From Actinocrispum wychmicini (GTDB taxonomy: Bacteria > Actinomycetota > Actinomycetes > Mycobacteriales > Pseudonocardiaceae), in the NCBI RefSeq assembly GCF_004345645.1, contig NZ_SLWS01000004.1:682001-746000 (forward strand): 64,000 nucleotides of DNA. The letters run 5' to 3'. The notes beneath the pieces were generated by a model that saw only the letters and a program-made list of their open reading frames with translations, was not told the origin of the DNA and searched no databases. A program made the position numbers and the translations under genes. Below, one piece after another: positions 8,569 through 17,257 of this stretch; position 1 is the first letter of the stretch; each line of letters starts with the position of its first letter.

Positions 8569-9508
8569 CGGATGTCCTGGTGAGGACCGAGGTCACGATG
8601 GCGGCCTGGGCGTTGGCACCGGCTGAGTTCGGATGGAACGGCACGGCGAGCGCCGGCTGGTTGAGCGAGACCGGCAGGAAACCCTCGGCGTACCGGACGT
8701 TCGGCGCCTGGCAGACGTCGTGGCCGACGGTCGGCGTGTAGGTGTCGACCAGTGTCGCGCCGGCGGCTTGGGCGGCACGGGCCAGCATGGCGTTGAGGTC
8801 GCGGAGCTTCTCCGTGATCCAGACCAGGTCGACGGCACTGGCCGGCTGCTGCGGGTAGCAGCCCTTGGTCGGCCCCGCGGCCAGGTAGTTGACCAGGAAC
8901 ACCTTGGCCCTGGGGGAGATCTGCCGGATCTGGTTGAGGCCGGCGACCAGCTTCGCCTGGCTGGCGTCGATGTTCTGGGACATCCGGTCCACCCCGCCCT
9001 GGGTCCACTTCGCCTTGCAGCCGGCGCCGCCGAACGGGTACGGCAGCCACGGCGCGTGCCCGCCGCTCAGGTCGAGACAGTCGACCACCGCGCCGGCCAG
9101 CCCGGCGTCGTTGCCGCCCATGCCGACCGTCACCAGGTCGGTGGTCGGCGTCAGGTGGGCGAACTGCGGCGGGTTGTCGCCGCCGATCGGCAGCGGCGGC
9201 GACTGCGGCTTGGTGAAGTTGTCGGTGGTGGCGCCGCCGCAGCTGGCGTCGAAGAACTTCGGCACGTTGAGCGCGGCCGCGACCTGCTTGGGATAGTCGA
9301 AGGTGGCCTGCGCGCACCCCAACGGCACGTACTTGTTCGTCGGCAGGCCGGCGGTACTGGCCACCACCACGTCCGCGGTCCACGAGTCGCCCATCGCCAC
9401 GTATTCCCGGTACCGCGGACCGGATGCCTGAGCCGCGGGGCTGACCAGGACGGTTCCGGCCACCGTGCCGACCGCCACCATGAGCCGGATCCACTGTCGC
9501 ATCGCCAT
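8546..9508 (-). CDS. Secreted SGNH/GDSL-family lipase or esterase
   Basis: This 320-residue exported hydrolase starts at the ATG at 9508, which has a GGAGG-type ribosome site. The signal peptide is about residues 1-28 (cleavage near AQASG). Block I has the nucleophile serine in VAMGDSWTAD, block III is VGMGGNDAG, and the catalytic histidine lies in PFHPNSAG near the C-terminus, as in SGNH hydrolases. Six cysteines suggest disulfides outside the cell. The substrate is probably a lipid or acyl ester. It stands alone between convergent and divergent neighbours. Confidence 0.88.
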   Translation of the reverse strand: MAMRQWIRLMVAVGTVAGTVLVSPAAQASGPRYREYVAMGDSWTADVVVASTAGLPTNKYVPLGCAQATFDYPKQVAAALNVPKFFDASCGGATTDNFTKPQSPPLPIGGDNPPQFAHLTPTTDLVTVGMGGNDAGLAGAVVDCLDLSGGHAPWLPYPFGGAGCKAKWTQGGVDRMSQNIDASQAKLVAGLNQIRQISPRAKVFLVNYLAAGPTKGCYPQQPASAVDLVWITEKLRDLNAMLARAAQAAGATLVDTYTPTVGHDVCQAPNVRYAEGFLPVSLNQPALAVPFHPNSAGANAQAAIVTSVLTRTSVTPATRY

Positions 9509-9579
9509 TGCCACGTCCTCCACGTCGAGGGTTGCCCGTGGTTCAACGACGCAGAACGCCGACAGGATACGAAGAATGC

Positions 9580-10191
9580 TCAGCTTTGGTCGATCGCGGC
9601 CAGGGCTTCGAGCTCCTCGCGGCTCCACGTCAGCGAACCGTCGTCCAGGGCGGCGAGGATTTCGGTGGTCCACCGCAGTTCCGCGTCGGTGACGGCGCGC
9701 AGGTACTCGGTTTCCACGAGCGTGACGCGGGGCAGCTGGTAGCCCTCGATCTCGGTGGCCAGGTCCACGTCGAGCTCGGCCAGGCGCTGGGTGAGGCTCT
9801 GGCGCCGTTCGGCCAGCAGCAGGCGGACCTCGTCGGGGCTGAGCAGCATCAGGAACGACAGGGCGGCGGGGAACTCGGGGAACTCGTTGCGTGGGGTGGC
9901 GACCATCTCGGCCAGCCACAGCCGGGTGGTGACTCGGCCGGTGTCGGTGACCTCGTACGTCGTCCGCTCGGGATAGCGCTCGTCCCGGTCCGTGCCCACC
10001 GCGGCGATCAGCCCGGCCTGTTCCAGGCGGGCGATCGTCCGGTAGAGGCTGGTGCGTTGCCCGACGTTGATGACCTGGTCCTTGCCCCACTGCTTGATCA
10101 GGCGCTGCATGCCGTACGGGTGCAACGGGCCGGCTTCCAGCAGGCCGAGCACCGCGAGGGCGAGCGGGGAGGGGCGGAACTGAGGAGGCAC
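9580..10191 (-). CDS. PadR family transcriptional regulator
   Basis: This 203-residue regulator has an N-terminal winged helix that starts ALAVLGLLEAGPLHPYGM, the standard PadR opening. It continues with TSLYRTIARLEQAGLI and RTTYEVTDTGR (recognition helix and wing). A helical C-terminal dimerisation domain follows, as in the larger PadR-s2/VirR group. It is divergent from the 10266 gene, with a palindrome in the gap. It probably represses itself and that gene. Confidence 0.9.
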   Translation of the reverse strand: MPPQFRPSPLALAVLGLLEAGPLHPYGMQRLIKQWGKDQVINVGQRTSLYRTIARLEQAGLIAAVGTDRDERYPERTTYEVTDTGRVTTRLWLAEMVATPRNEFPEFPAALSFLMLLSPDEVRLLLAERRQSLTQRLAELDVDLATEIEGYQLPRVTLVETEYLRAVTDAELRWTTEILAALDDGSLTWSREELEALAAIDQS

Positions 10192-10225
10192 ACCCCATCG
10201 TACATCGCCACTAACTTCGCAGAAA

Positions 10226-10244
10226 CTAGTTGCATTGCATCTAG
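10226..10244. promoter_or_regulatory. Candidate PadR operator
   Basis: CTAGTTGCATTGCATCTAG is a near-perfect 19-bp palindrome, broken only at two symmetric positions. It lies in the 74-bp gap between the divergent padR-like gene and the 10266 gene, 21 bp before the latter's start codon. That position would block transcription of both genes. Confidence 0.55.
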
Positions 10245-10265
10245 AGGATGTGTCACTATTGAGCC

Positions 10266-10745
10266 ATGGACATCACCGAGAACACCAGCCCGGTCCGCGT
10301 CGACGCCGACCACACCATGACCAAGCACCTGGGAAACTGGACCACCTCGCAGGTCTTCGAGGTCCGCGCCCGCGCCGGCGCCGCCGTGGTGGACCTGCGT
10401 TCGCCGGACATCCCCGACGGCGACATCGAGATCCGCGTCGACCTCGACCGCGGCATGCTCAAACTGCTCGTGCCCGACGGCGCCCGCGTCGAACACTTCG
10501 GACACCTCGAATGGACCGGCCGCGGCCGGGTCAAGGACAGCTACGGCACCCAGTCGCCGGACGGCCGGGTCATCAAGATCGTCGGCCGGGTCCACCGCGG
10601 CGAGATCCGCGTGCACCGCGGCGGCGTCGCGATCCTGTCCGCGATGGCCTCCCGTGCCTACCTGGAGGACTTACGGCACGCCCACCGCACCGGCACCATG
10701 CCCACCGTCGACGACCCCACCCGCACGACCTTCGCACCTAAGTGA
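10266..10745 (+). CDS. Uncharacterised beta-rich protein (LiaF C-terminal-like)
   Basis: This 159-residue protein has no signal or membrane segment. The middle (FEVRARAGAAVVDLRSPDIPDGDIEIRVDLDRGMLKLLVPDG) looks like the repeated beta-strand fold of LiaF/YvqF C-terminal and DUF1707-linked domains, which respond to cell-wall stress. Functional transfer is weak. It is divergent from the PadR gene and probably under its control. Confidence 0.55.
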   Translation: MDITENTSPVRVDADHTMTKHLGNWTTSQVFEVRARAGAAVVDLRSPDIPDGDIEIRVDLDRGMLKLLVPDGARVEHFGHLEWTGRGRVKDSYGTQSPDGRVIKIVGRVHRGEIRVHRGGVAILSAMASRAYLEDLRHAHRTGTMPTVDDPTRTTFAPK

Positions 10746-10773
10746 AAGGCCGCAGCCGTGCCAAAGTGAAGTT

Positions 10774-11787
10774 GTGAGTGACTACAGCACATACGAGCTA
10801 GGTGACTTCACTCTGCAGCACGGCGCGACCCTGCGTGGAGCACATCTCGCCTACCAGACCTACGGCACGATCAACGGCGACGCCAGCAACGCGATCGTCT
10901 ATCCCACTTGGTACTCCGGTCGGCACTGGGACAACGAGTGGCTGATCGGCGAGGGGATGGCGTTGGACCCCGCCAAGTACTTCATCGTGGTGCCCAACAT
11001 GGTGGGCAACGGCCTGTCCAGTTCGCCGAGCAACACGCCACCGCCCTACGACCGGGCCCGGTTTCCGGCCGTCACGATGTACGACAACGTCCGCGCCCAG
11101 CACCAGTTGATGACCGAGCGGTTCGGGGTGACCCGGCTGGCGTTGGTCACCGGCTGGTCGATGGGGGCCGGCCAGACCTACCAGTGGGCCGTGTCGTACC
11201 CGGAGATGGTCGCCCGGATCGCGCCGTTCTGCGGCTCGTCGGTCACCAGCGAGCACAACAAGGTGTTCCTGGAGGGCGTGAAGGCCGCGCTGACGGCCGA
11301 CGAGGCGTTCCGGGGCGGCTGGTACGAGCGGCCGCCGACCACGGGACTGCGGGCGGCGGCCCGGGTCTACGCCGGCTGGGGCTTCTCCCAGGCGTTCTAC
11401 TGGAACCGGGTCTACCGGCAGATGGGGTACTCCTCGCTGGAGGACTTCCTGGTCGGCTTCTGGGAGGGGTTCTTCCTCGACGACCGGGACGCCAACAACC
11501 TGCTGACCATGTTGTGGACATGGCAGAACGCCGACGTCGGAAACACGCCGGGGTTCGACGGCGACACCGTGAAGGCCCTGCGGTCGATCACCGCGAAGGC
11601 CGTCGTGATGCCGGCCGAGAAGGACCTCTACTTCCCGCCGGAGGACGAGGCGTGGGCGTGCGAACACATCCCCGACGCCGAACTCCGGGTGATCCCGGGC
11701 ATCTGGGGACACTTCGCGGGCGGCGGCAGCAACCCGGACGACACCCGCTTCGTCGACCAGGCCCTCAAGGAACTGCTGGCGAGCTGA
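10774..11787 (+). CDS. Alpha/beta hydrolase, homoserine O-acetyltransferase-like
   Basis: This 337-residue cytosolic protein of the MetX-like fold starts at GTG 10774. The nucleophile is in GWSMGAGQTYQ, the acid probably in PAEKDLYFPP, and the histidine in PGIWGHFAGG. The N-terminal GDFTLQHGATLRGAHLAYQTYG is the family signature. MetX-like proteins without methionine context are often hydrolases or acyltransferases of unknown substrate, and no methionine gene is nearby. Its end overlaps the convergent monooxygenase by 23 bp. Confidence 0.8.
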   Translation: MSDYSTYELGDFTLQHGATLRGAHLAYQTYGTINGDASNAIVYPTWYSGRHWDNEWLIGEGMALDPAKYFIVVPNMVGNGLSSSPSNTPPPYDRARFPAVTMYDNVRAQHQLMTERFGVTRLALVTGWSMGAGQTYQWAVSYPEMVARIAPFCGSSVTSEHNKVFLEGVKAALTADEAFRGGWYERPPTTGLRAAARVYAGWGFSQAFYWNRVYRQMGYSSLEDFLVGFWEGFFLDDRDANNLLTMLWTWQNADVGNTPGFDGDTVKALRSITAKAVVMPAEKDLYFPPEDEAWACEHIPDAELRVIPGIWGHFAGGGSNPDDTRFVDQALKELLAS

Positions 11788-13408
11788 CCACGGCGGGTCG
11801 GCGGGAGAAGCGCATGACGCCGTCGTCGACCCTGCCGTATCGCAGGTTCACCACGTCGTTCGCGTAGCTCATGCCGAGTCGCCAGGGGGCGCGGGAGCCC
11901 GCTCGCGGGAAGTCGTGGATGGCGCGCAGCACGTACCCCGCCTGGAAGTCCATCAGTGGCTGGTCGGTGACGGTCGGGTCGTTGTTGGTAGGGACGAACT
12001 CGTCGTAGCCATGGGCGTCCAGATGCCGCAGGATCCGGACGAAGTACTCGCTCACCAGGTCGGCTTTCAGGGTCCACGAGGCGTTGGTGTAGCCGATGGT
12101 GAACACGAAGTTCGGGATGTCGCTGAGCATCATTCCCTTGTAGGCCATGGTTTCCGGGAGTTTCACCGGCTGGTCGTCCACGGTCACCTGGATGCCGCCG
12201 AAGGCCAGCAGGCGCAGGCCGGTGGCGGTGACCACGATGTCCGCGTCCAGTTCGGCGCCGGAGGCCAGGCGCACACCCGTCCTGGTGAAGTGGTCGATGG
12301 TGTCGGTCACCACGGACGACTTCCCGTGGCGGATCGATCGGAACAGGTCGCCGTCCGGGACGAGGCACAGGCGTTGGTCCCACGGCTGGTATCGCGGCTT
12401 GAAATGGGTGTCCAGGTCGTAGCCGGGCGGCAGCTGGCTGGCCGTGGCCTTGCGGATGAACGACTTGACCGCACGCGGCCGGCGCCGGCTGAGTTGGTAG
12501 ATCAGGGTGGCCAGGGCGACGTTCTTCCACCGGGTGATGGCGTACGCGCGGCGCGGGCCCAGCACGCGGCGCAGGGTGTTCGCGATCGCGTCCTCGCCCG
12601 GGATGGCGATGATGTAGGTGGGGGAGCGTTGCAGCATGGTCACGTGACCGGCCTGCTCGGCCATGGCGGGCACAAGCGTGACCGCGGTCGCGCCACTGCC
12701 GATCACGACCACCTTCTTGCCGGTGTGGTCAAGGTCGGCCGGCCAGTGCTGCGGGTGCACGACAGTTCCCTCGAACTGTTCGACGCCAGGGAACTCCGGG
12801 GCGTGACCGTTGTCGTAGTCGTAGTAACCGGTGCACCCGTACAGGAACCGGGCGGTCAGGCGGACAGGTGAGCCGTTGTGCACCGCCTCGACCGTCCACC
12901 GGGTGTCCTCAGTGGACCATGAGGCCGCGGTCACCCGGTGGCCGAACCGGATGTGCCGGTCGATGCCGGCGTCGGTGGCGGTGTCCCGGACGTACTGCAG
13001 GATCGACGGGCCGTCCGCGATCGCCTTCGCCTGAGTCCACGGCCGGAACCGGTAGCCGAGGGTGTGCATGTCCGAGTCGGACCGCACACCCGGGTACCGG
13101 AACAGGTCCCACGTGCCGCCGATGGCGTCCCGTGCCTCCAGGATCGCGTACGTCCGGTTCGGGAACGCGGACTGGATGTGGTGCGCCGCGCCGATCCCGG
13201 ACAGGCCGGCACCGACGATCAGGATATCGAGGTCGTGTTTCGGAGTCCCCGTTCGATGAGAGTCGGGATCGGTGCGGTTCCTGGCGTCGCCGCCGGGACG
13301 CCGCGAATACTGGTTGTCTTTGGGTGTTCCGGCGGTGGCGCCAGGAACCGCATCCGGCCCGGCTATCGCGGACGGGGACTCCGAGACACGGCCTGATTCT
13401 GTGGTCAC
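11765..13408 (-). CDS. Baeyer-Villiger-type flavin monooxygenase with in-frame repeat insertion
   Basis: This 547-residue FAD/NADPH monooxygenase probably inserts oxygen into a ketone or oxidises a related substrate. After the insertion come the FAD motif (GAGLSGIG), the Baeyer-Villiger fingerprint FEGTVVHPQHWP, a second nucleotide site VIGSGATAV and an ATG motif (TATGLRL). The start is GTG 13408, which overlaps the SDR stop (GTGA), so the N-terminus is fixed by coupling. Five codons in, a 165-bp repeat element adds 55 in-frame codons (roughly residues 5-60) before HDLDILIVGAGLSG. Without it the protein would be about 492 residues, the usual length. It is the last gene of the P450-hydrolase-SDR-monooxygenase operon. 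Confidence 0.88.
   Translation of the reverse strand: MTTESGRVSESPSAIAGPDAVPGATAGTPKDNQYSRRPGGDARNRTDPDSHRTGTPKHDLDILIVGAGLSGIGAAHHIQSAFPNRTYAILEARDAIGGTWDLFRYPGVRSDSDMHTLGYRFRPWTQAKAIADGPSILQYVRDTATDAGIDRHIRFGHRVTAASWSTEDTRWTVEAVHNGSPVRLTARFLYGCTGYYDYDNGHAPEFPGVEQFEGTVVHPQHWPADLDHTGKKVVVIGSGATAVTLVPAMAEQAGHVTMLQRSPTYIIAIPGEDAIANTLRRVLGPRRAYAITRWKNVALATLIYQLSRRRPRAVKSFIRKATASQLPPGYDLDTHFKPRYQPWDQRLCLVPDGDLFRSIRHGKSSVVTDTIDHFTRTGVRLASGAELDADIVVTATGLRLLAFGGIQVTVDDQPVKLPETMAYKGMMLSDIPNFVFTIGYTNASWTLKADLVSEYFVRILRHLDAHGYDEFVPTNNDPTVTDQPLMDFQAGYVLRAIHDFPRAGSRAPWRLGMSYANDVVNLRYGRVDDGVMRFSRRPAVVSSPAVP
13230..13394 (-). repeat. Palindromic-ended element, copy B (inside the monooxygenase gene, 165 bp)
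   Basis: Read on the minus strand, it begins AGGCCGTGTCTCGGAGTCCC and ends with the near-complement GGGACTCCGAAACACGACCT (arms 21/23 paired). The core is almost identical to the 47273 copy and encodes SPSAIAGPDAVPGATAG, GTPKDNQYSRRP and DPDSHRTGTP. Its length is an exact multiple of three and it has no stop in the host gene frame. Confidence 0.92.
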
Positions 13409-14250
13409 GCGGACTCCTTCGGCCGGGCCGGCAGACGGGACTGGATACGGGCGATCACGTCGTAGTAGCGCGTGGGGGCGATCCGGGCGAGCGCGTCGAA
13501 CATGTACGCGTCCGGCCCGACCAGGACACGGGCCTTGCCGCTTTCAACGCCGCGGTGGATGATCGCGGCGGCCTTCTCCGGCGACGTCATGGTCACCGCC
13601 TCGAACTGCGCGGCCATCTCGTCCCGGGTCCGCCCGAGCCCCAGCGGGTCCTTGCGGACACGGGCGTTGCGGGCGATGTTCGTGGTGATACCGCCGGGAT
13701 GCACGTTGACCGCCCGGACGCCGGTGCCGCGCAGTTCCTGGCGCAGCGCGTCGGTGAAGCCGCGGACCGCGAACTTCGAGGCGCAGTAAGCACTTTGGAA
13801 CGGCATGCCGACCAGCCCGAACACGCTCGACGTGTTCACGATGACGCCGTCGTCCTGCGCCACCAGGATCGGCAGGAACGCCCTGGTGCCGTTGACCACC
13901 CCGTGGAAGTTGATGTCGTGCAGCCAGTCGTCGTCCTCGACCGAGGCGTCCAGGACGGACGAGGCCACCGCGACCCCGGCGTTGTTGAACACCGCGGCCA
14001 GCGGGGCCGGCAGCCACTCGCGTACCTCGTCGGCGAACCGGAGCTGGTCGGCGGCGTCCCGGACGTCCATCACCCGGGTGAGCACCCGGCCGGGCAGCGC
14101 GGCCGCGGTCGCCTTCAACCCGGCCTCGTCCACGTCCGCGATGGCCACCGGCGAACCCAGCCGCGCCAACCGGTGGGCGAGGCCGCGGCCGATCCCGGAC
14201 GCCGCGCCGGTGATCATGACCGGCCGGCCGGTGATCCTAGGACGTGGCAT
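13405..14250 (-). CDS. Short-chain dehydrogenase/reductase
   Basis: This 281-residue classical SDR has the cofactor loop ITGAASGIGRG (about 14-24), NNAGVA, a catalytic serine in NTSSVFG and the YCASK catalytic Tyr/Lys motif. Asp in AIADVDEAG after strand 2 favours NAD(H). The ATG at 14250 overlaps the upstream hydrolase by 14 bp and its stop overlaps the monooxygenase start. In this operon it could oxidise an alcohol to the ketone used by the monooxygenase. Confidence 0.9.
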   Translation of the reverse strand: MPRPRITGRPVMITGAASGIGRGLAHRLARLGSPVAIADVDEAGLKATAAALPGRVLTRVMDVRDAADQLRFADEVREWLPAPLAAVFNNAGVAVASSVLDASVEDDDWLHDINFHGVVNGTRAFLPILVAQDDGVIVNTSSVFGLVGMPFQSAYCASKFAVRGFTDALRQELRGTGVRAVNVHPGGITTNIARNARVRKDPLGLGRTRDEMAAQFEAVTMTSPEKAAAIIHRGVESGKARVLVGPDAYMFDALARIAPTRYYDVIARIQSRLPARPKESA

Positions 14251-15130
14251 CGGTGCTCCTTGCCCGCGCGTGCTGGGAGATGAGGTCGAGCAGGGTCGGC
14301 CACGCGTCTTTGGGCAGATCGTGTCCCATGCCGGGCACGACCGTCAGCGTGGCGCCCCCGATCGCCCGTACGGTCGCGACGGCGCCGGTCGGGTTGACCA
14401 TCCGGTCGCGGTCGCCGTGCAGGACCAACGTCGGCGCGGTGACCGCCCGCAGCCGGGACGTCCGGTCGCCGGACCGGAAGATCGCCGCCAACTGCCGGGC
14501 CACCCCGCCGGTCGACGGGTCCCGGTCCCAGGCGAGCCCGGCCTGCGCACGCACCCATGTCTCGTCGAACGGGAAGCCGTGCGAGCCGATGTGCCGGAAC
14601 ATCCGCACGGCCCGGTCCACGGCCTCCTGCCGGTTGCGCGGCGGGCGGGCAATCATCCGCCGCCACGTGGACAACGCGGGCCGGCCCACTCGCCGCGCCC
14701 CGGTCGTGGACATGATCGACACGAGCGTCCGCACCCGCTGCGGGAACACCGTGGCCACGGTCTGCGCGATCATGCCGCCCATGGACGCGCCGACGAGATG
14801 GGCGTCGTCGTGGCCGAGCGCGTCGAGCAGCCCGACGGTGTCCCGGGCCATGTCAGTGAGGTCGTACTGCCCTTCGGGCCAACGCCTGCGCAGGATCGCG
14901 GCCGGGTTCGGCGGCCGGAAACGCATGTGCGTCGACCGGCCGACGTCCCGGTTGTCGAACCGGGTGACCTGGTAGCCGCGCCCGGCGAGTTGTTCGCAGA
15001 ACGCCGTGGGCCACGAGTACATCTGCTGGCCCAGCCCGGCGACAAGGACCAGCGGCTCGGCGCCAGGGTCGCCGATCTGTTCGTACGCCAAGGAAATGTC
15101 GCGTCCGATGTCGACAGTCTGCTCGGTCAT
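14237..15130 (-). CDS. Alpha/beta hydrolase
   Basis: This 297-residue hydrolase has the nucleophile in VGASMGGMIAQ, the acid in HGDRDRMV and the histidine in PGMGHDLP. The oxyanion loop LVAGLGQQMYSW follows strand 3. Start ATG 15130 overlaps the P450 stop (ATGA). It would hydrolyse the ester or lactone made by the monooxygenase, as in other ketone-degradation operons. That role is inference from the gene order. Confidence 0.88.
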   Translation of the reverse strand: MTEQTVDIGRDISLAYEQIGDPGAEPLVLVAGLGQQMYSWPTAFCEQLAGRGYQVTRFDNRDVGRSTHMRFRPPNPAAILRRRWPEGQYDLTDMARDTVGLLDALGHDDAHLVGASMGGMIAQTVATVFPQRVRTLVSIMSTTGARRVGRPALSTWRRMIARPPRNRQEAVDRAVRMFRHIGSHGFPFDETWVRAQAGLAWDRDPSTGGVARQLAAIFRSGDRTSRLRAVTAPTLVLHGDRDRMVNPTGAVATVRAIGGATLTVVPGMGHDLPKDAWPTLLDLISQHARARSTDATS

Positions 15131-16470
15131 GAGCGCGCTCCGGTGGTCGTCGCCGCAATGGGAGTCGCCGCGTGCCTGGTCCGCCGGTGAACGACCGCCA
15201 AGGCGCCTTTCGCGGGGGCGTTGGCGACCCCGCGCGAATGCCATTGCTCGTCGCGTTCGTTCGTTGGCAGCAAAGAGAAGTCACGCAGCAGGGTGCGCAG
15301 GACGACGTTCATCTCCATATTCGCGAACGCCGCGCCGAGACAGCGCCTGGTCCCGCCGCCGAACGGAATCCACTGGTACAGATCCGGTTTCGCGTCCAGG
15401 AACCGCGACGGGTCGAACTTCCGCGGGTTCGGGAAGAGTTTCTCGTCGTCGTGGATCAGGATGATGCTCACCAGCACCGAGCACCGCCGGGGCAAGGTCC
15501 ACCGGCCGAGCTGGAAGCCGTCGGTCTTCACCTGCCGGCCCACCATGTCGATCACCGGCCGAACCCGCTGCACCTCGACGATCGTGGCGTCCCGCAGGGC
15601 TTTGCCGCCCGCGTCCACCTCGTCGACGAGGTCGTACAGGACCGCCGGATGCCGTTGGAGCCGCTCGATCGCCCAGGCCAGCGTGGTCGCGGTGGTCTCG
15701 TGTCCGGCGGACAGCAGGGTGAGCAGCTGGTCGGCGATCTCGCTGTGACTCATCCGCCCGCCGTCCTCATAACGGCTCTGCAGCATCATGGCGAGGATGT
15801 CGTCGCGTTCGGCCAGGTTCCCGTCCCGTTGCGCCTTGGCGATCAGCCGCTCCACGATCAGGTCGTAGTCCCGGCGCATCGCGCGGAACCGGCCCCATGG
15901 GCTCCACCGCCAGCGGACGTCCGGGATGGGCAGCACGGCCAGCCGCGAGCCGAGTTCGACGAACTTCGGCAGCAGGGCCCGCAGTTCGGCGAACTCGGCG
16001 CCCTCCGCGCCGAACACCGCGCGCAGGATGATGTTGAGCGTGATCCGCATCATCGACGGCATCGTCGCGAACGCCCGGCCTTCCGGCCAGGACGCCAGTT
16101 CACGCACGGTCTCCTCTTCGAAGATCTGCTCGTAGGCGACCAGGCGGCGGCCGTGGAACGGCGGCACCAGGAGCTTGCGCTTCGTGTGGTGCTCCTCGCC
16201 ACGCAGCGCGAACAGCGAGCCGGGACCGAGCACCCGCCCGAGGTTGCGTTCGAGGTTGTCGGCGGCGTCCGGACCGGCCTGGAACAGCTGTTTGATCTCG
16301 GCGGGGTCGCTGATGACCACCGCGCGGCCGAAGATCGGCAGGTTGACGGTGAAGGCGTCGCCGTAGCGGTCGCGCAGTTGCCCCATCCCACGTCGGGGCA
16401 TGGTCAGCGCGTACGCGAGCTGCACGAAGCGCGGCGCCGACGGCCCCGGAGGAAGTTTCGCAGTCGTCAT
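15127..16470 (-). CDS. Cytochrome P450
   Basis: This 447-residue soluble P450 has the oxygen-activation motif SAGHETTATT, an ExxR motif in EVQRVRP, and the haem loop PFGGGTRRCLGAAFA with the cysteine ligand. The N-terminal LPPGPSAPRFVQ and the haem-loop type resemble mycobacterial CYP135/CYP138-like enzymes, one of which also sits next to a TetR gene. It is first in the four-gene operon and divergent from the TetR regulator across the twin operators. It probably hydroxylates the lipid or terpene-like substrate handled by the operon. Confidence 0.92.
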   Translation of the reverse strand: MTTAKLPPGPSAPRFVQLAYALTMPRRGMGQLRDRYGDAFTVNLPIFGRAVVISDPAEIKQLFQAGPDAADNLERNLGRVLGPGSLFALRGEEHHTKRKLLVPPFHGRRLVAYEQIFEEETVRELASWPEGRAFATMPSMMRITLNIILRAVFGAEGAEFAELRALLPKFVELGSRLAVLPIPDVRWRWSPWGRFRAMRRDYDLIVERLIAKAQRDGNLAERDDILAMMLQSRYEDGGRMSHSEIADQLLTLLSAGHETTATTLAWAIERLQRHPAVLYDLVDEVDAGGKALRDATIVEVQRVRPVIDMVGRQVKTDGFQLGRWTLPRRCSVLVSIILIHDDEKLFPNPRKFDPSRFLDAKPDLYQWIPFGGGTRRCLGAAFANMEMNVVLRTLLRDFSLLPTNERDEQWHSRGVANAPAKGALAVVHRRTRHAATPIAATTTGARS

Positions 16471-16490
16471 TGAGCACTACCTTCCCGGCG

Positions 16491-16531
16491 TGGTACGCAA
16501 TCGTACCACCCGCACGGTACGCCGGCGTACC
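16491..16531. promoter_or_regulatory. Twin palindromic operators between the P450 operon and tetR
   Basis: Two palindromes share the half-site GGTACG. TGGTACGCAATCGTACCA lies at 16491-16508 (perfect 7-bp arms) and GGTACGCCGGCGTACC at 16516-16531 (perfect). Their centres are 24 bp apart in the 98-bp divergent gap. They are the obvious binding sites for the adjacent TetR protein. Confidence 0.8.
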
Positions 16532-16568
16532 ATCACTGTTCAAGGGCGGACCGACCGAGAGGTATAGC

Positions 16569-17216
16569 GTGACCACGGTGACTCGAACCCAGGCCGACCA
16601 GACGGAGACACCGTCGGTCGACGTGGCCTCGTTCCGTCAGCGGCTGCTCGACGGCCTCACCGCGTCGATCGAGCAGAACGGCTACCGCAACACGACGGTC
16701 GCCGACATCGTCCGCCTCGCGCGCACCTCCCGACGCACCTTCTACGAGCACTTCTCCAGCAAGGAAACGTGTTTCGTCGCACTGCTCACCGACGCGAACG
16801 CCGAGATGATCCGCCAGATCGCCGCGTCGGTCGACCAGAGCGCGCCCTGGGCGACCCAGGTCCGCCAGGCGGTGGAGGCGTGGATCGGCTGCGCCGAGTC
16901 CCAGCAGTGCCTCACCCTCAGCTGGATCCGTGACGTGCCATCTCTTGGCGCCGCCGCCCGCGAGTTGCAACGCGAAGGGATGGCGGCGTTCGTCACGATG
17001 ATCCTGGCCCTGTGCGACACCGACGAATGGCGGTCCTCCGGCGCCGGCCAACCGTCCCGGCAACTGTTGGTCATGTTGCTGGGTGGGCTGCGCGAACTGA
17101 TCGCGACCACGGTCGAAGACGGCGGACAGGTCGGCGACATCACCGAGATCGCGGTGCAGGCGTCGATCGCCATCCTTGGTGCCCGGACCTCCTCGCCGCT
17201 GCCTGGCAGTCCGTAG
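16569..17216 (+). CDS. TetR family transcriptional regulator
   Basis: This 215-residue regulator starts at GTG 16569, preceded by GAGAGG. The N-terminal DNA-binding domain contains ASIEQNGYRNTTVADIVRLA and TSRRTFYEHFSSKETCF, the TetR recognition helix and the FYxHF signature. The ligand-binding C-terminal domain is generic. It is divergent from the P450 operon, and two palindromes with the same half-site lie between them. It most likely represses that operon and itself until a substrate binds. Confidence 0.92.
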   Translation: MTTVTRTQADQTETPSVDVASFRQRLLDGLTASIEQNGYRNTTVADIVRLARTSRRTFYEHFSSKETCFVALLTDANAEMIRQIAASVDQSAPWATQVRQAVEAWIGCAESQQCLTLSWIRDVPSLGAAARELQREGMAAFVTMILALCDTDEWRSSGAGQPSRQLLVMLLGGLRELIATTVEDGGQVGDITEIAVQASIAILGARTSSPLPGSP

Positions 17217-17257
17217 TTCGCCGGATCGTTGACAGGGCGCAATATCCCGGCGTCAGG

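Noticed and set aside
8546-10198. A single 550-codon frame joining the SGNH lipase to the region of the PadR gene
   Set aside because: The lipase has its own signal peptide and ribosome site at 9508, and the PadR domain is encoded in another frame, so the N-terminal part is a shadow.
10774-11787. Calling the MetX-like gene a methionine biosynthesis enzyme
   Set aside because: There is no methionine gene nearby, and many MetX-fold proteins are hydrolases of other substrates; the motifs do not separate these.
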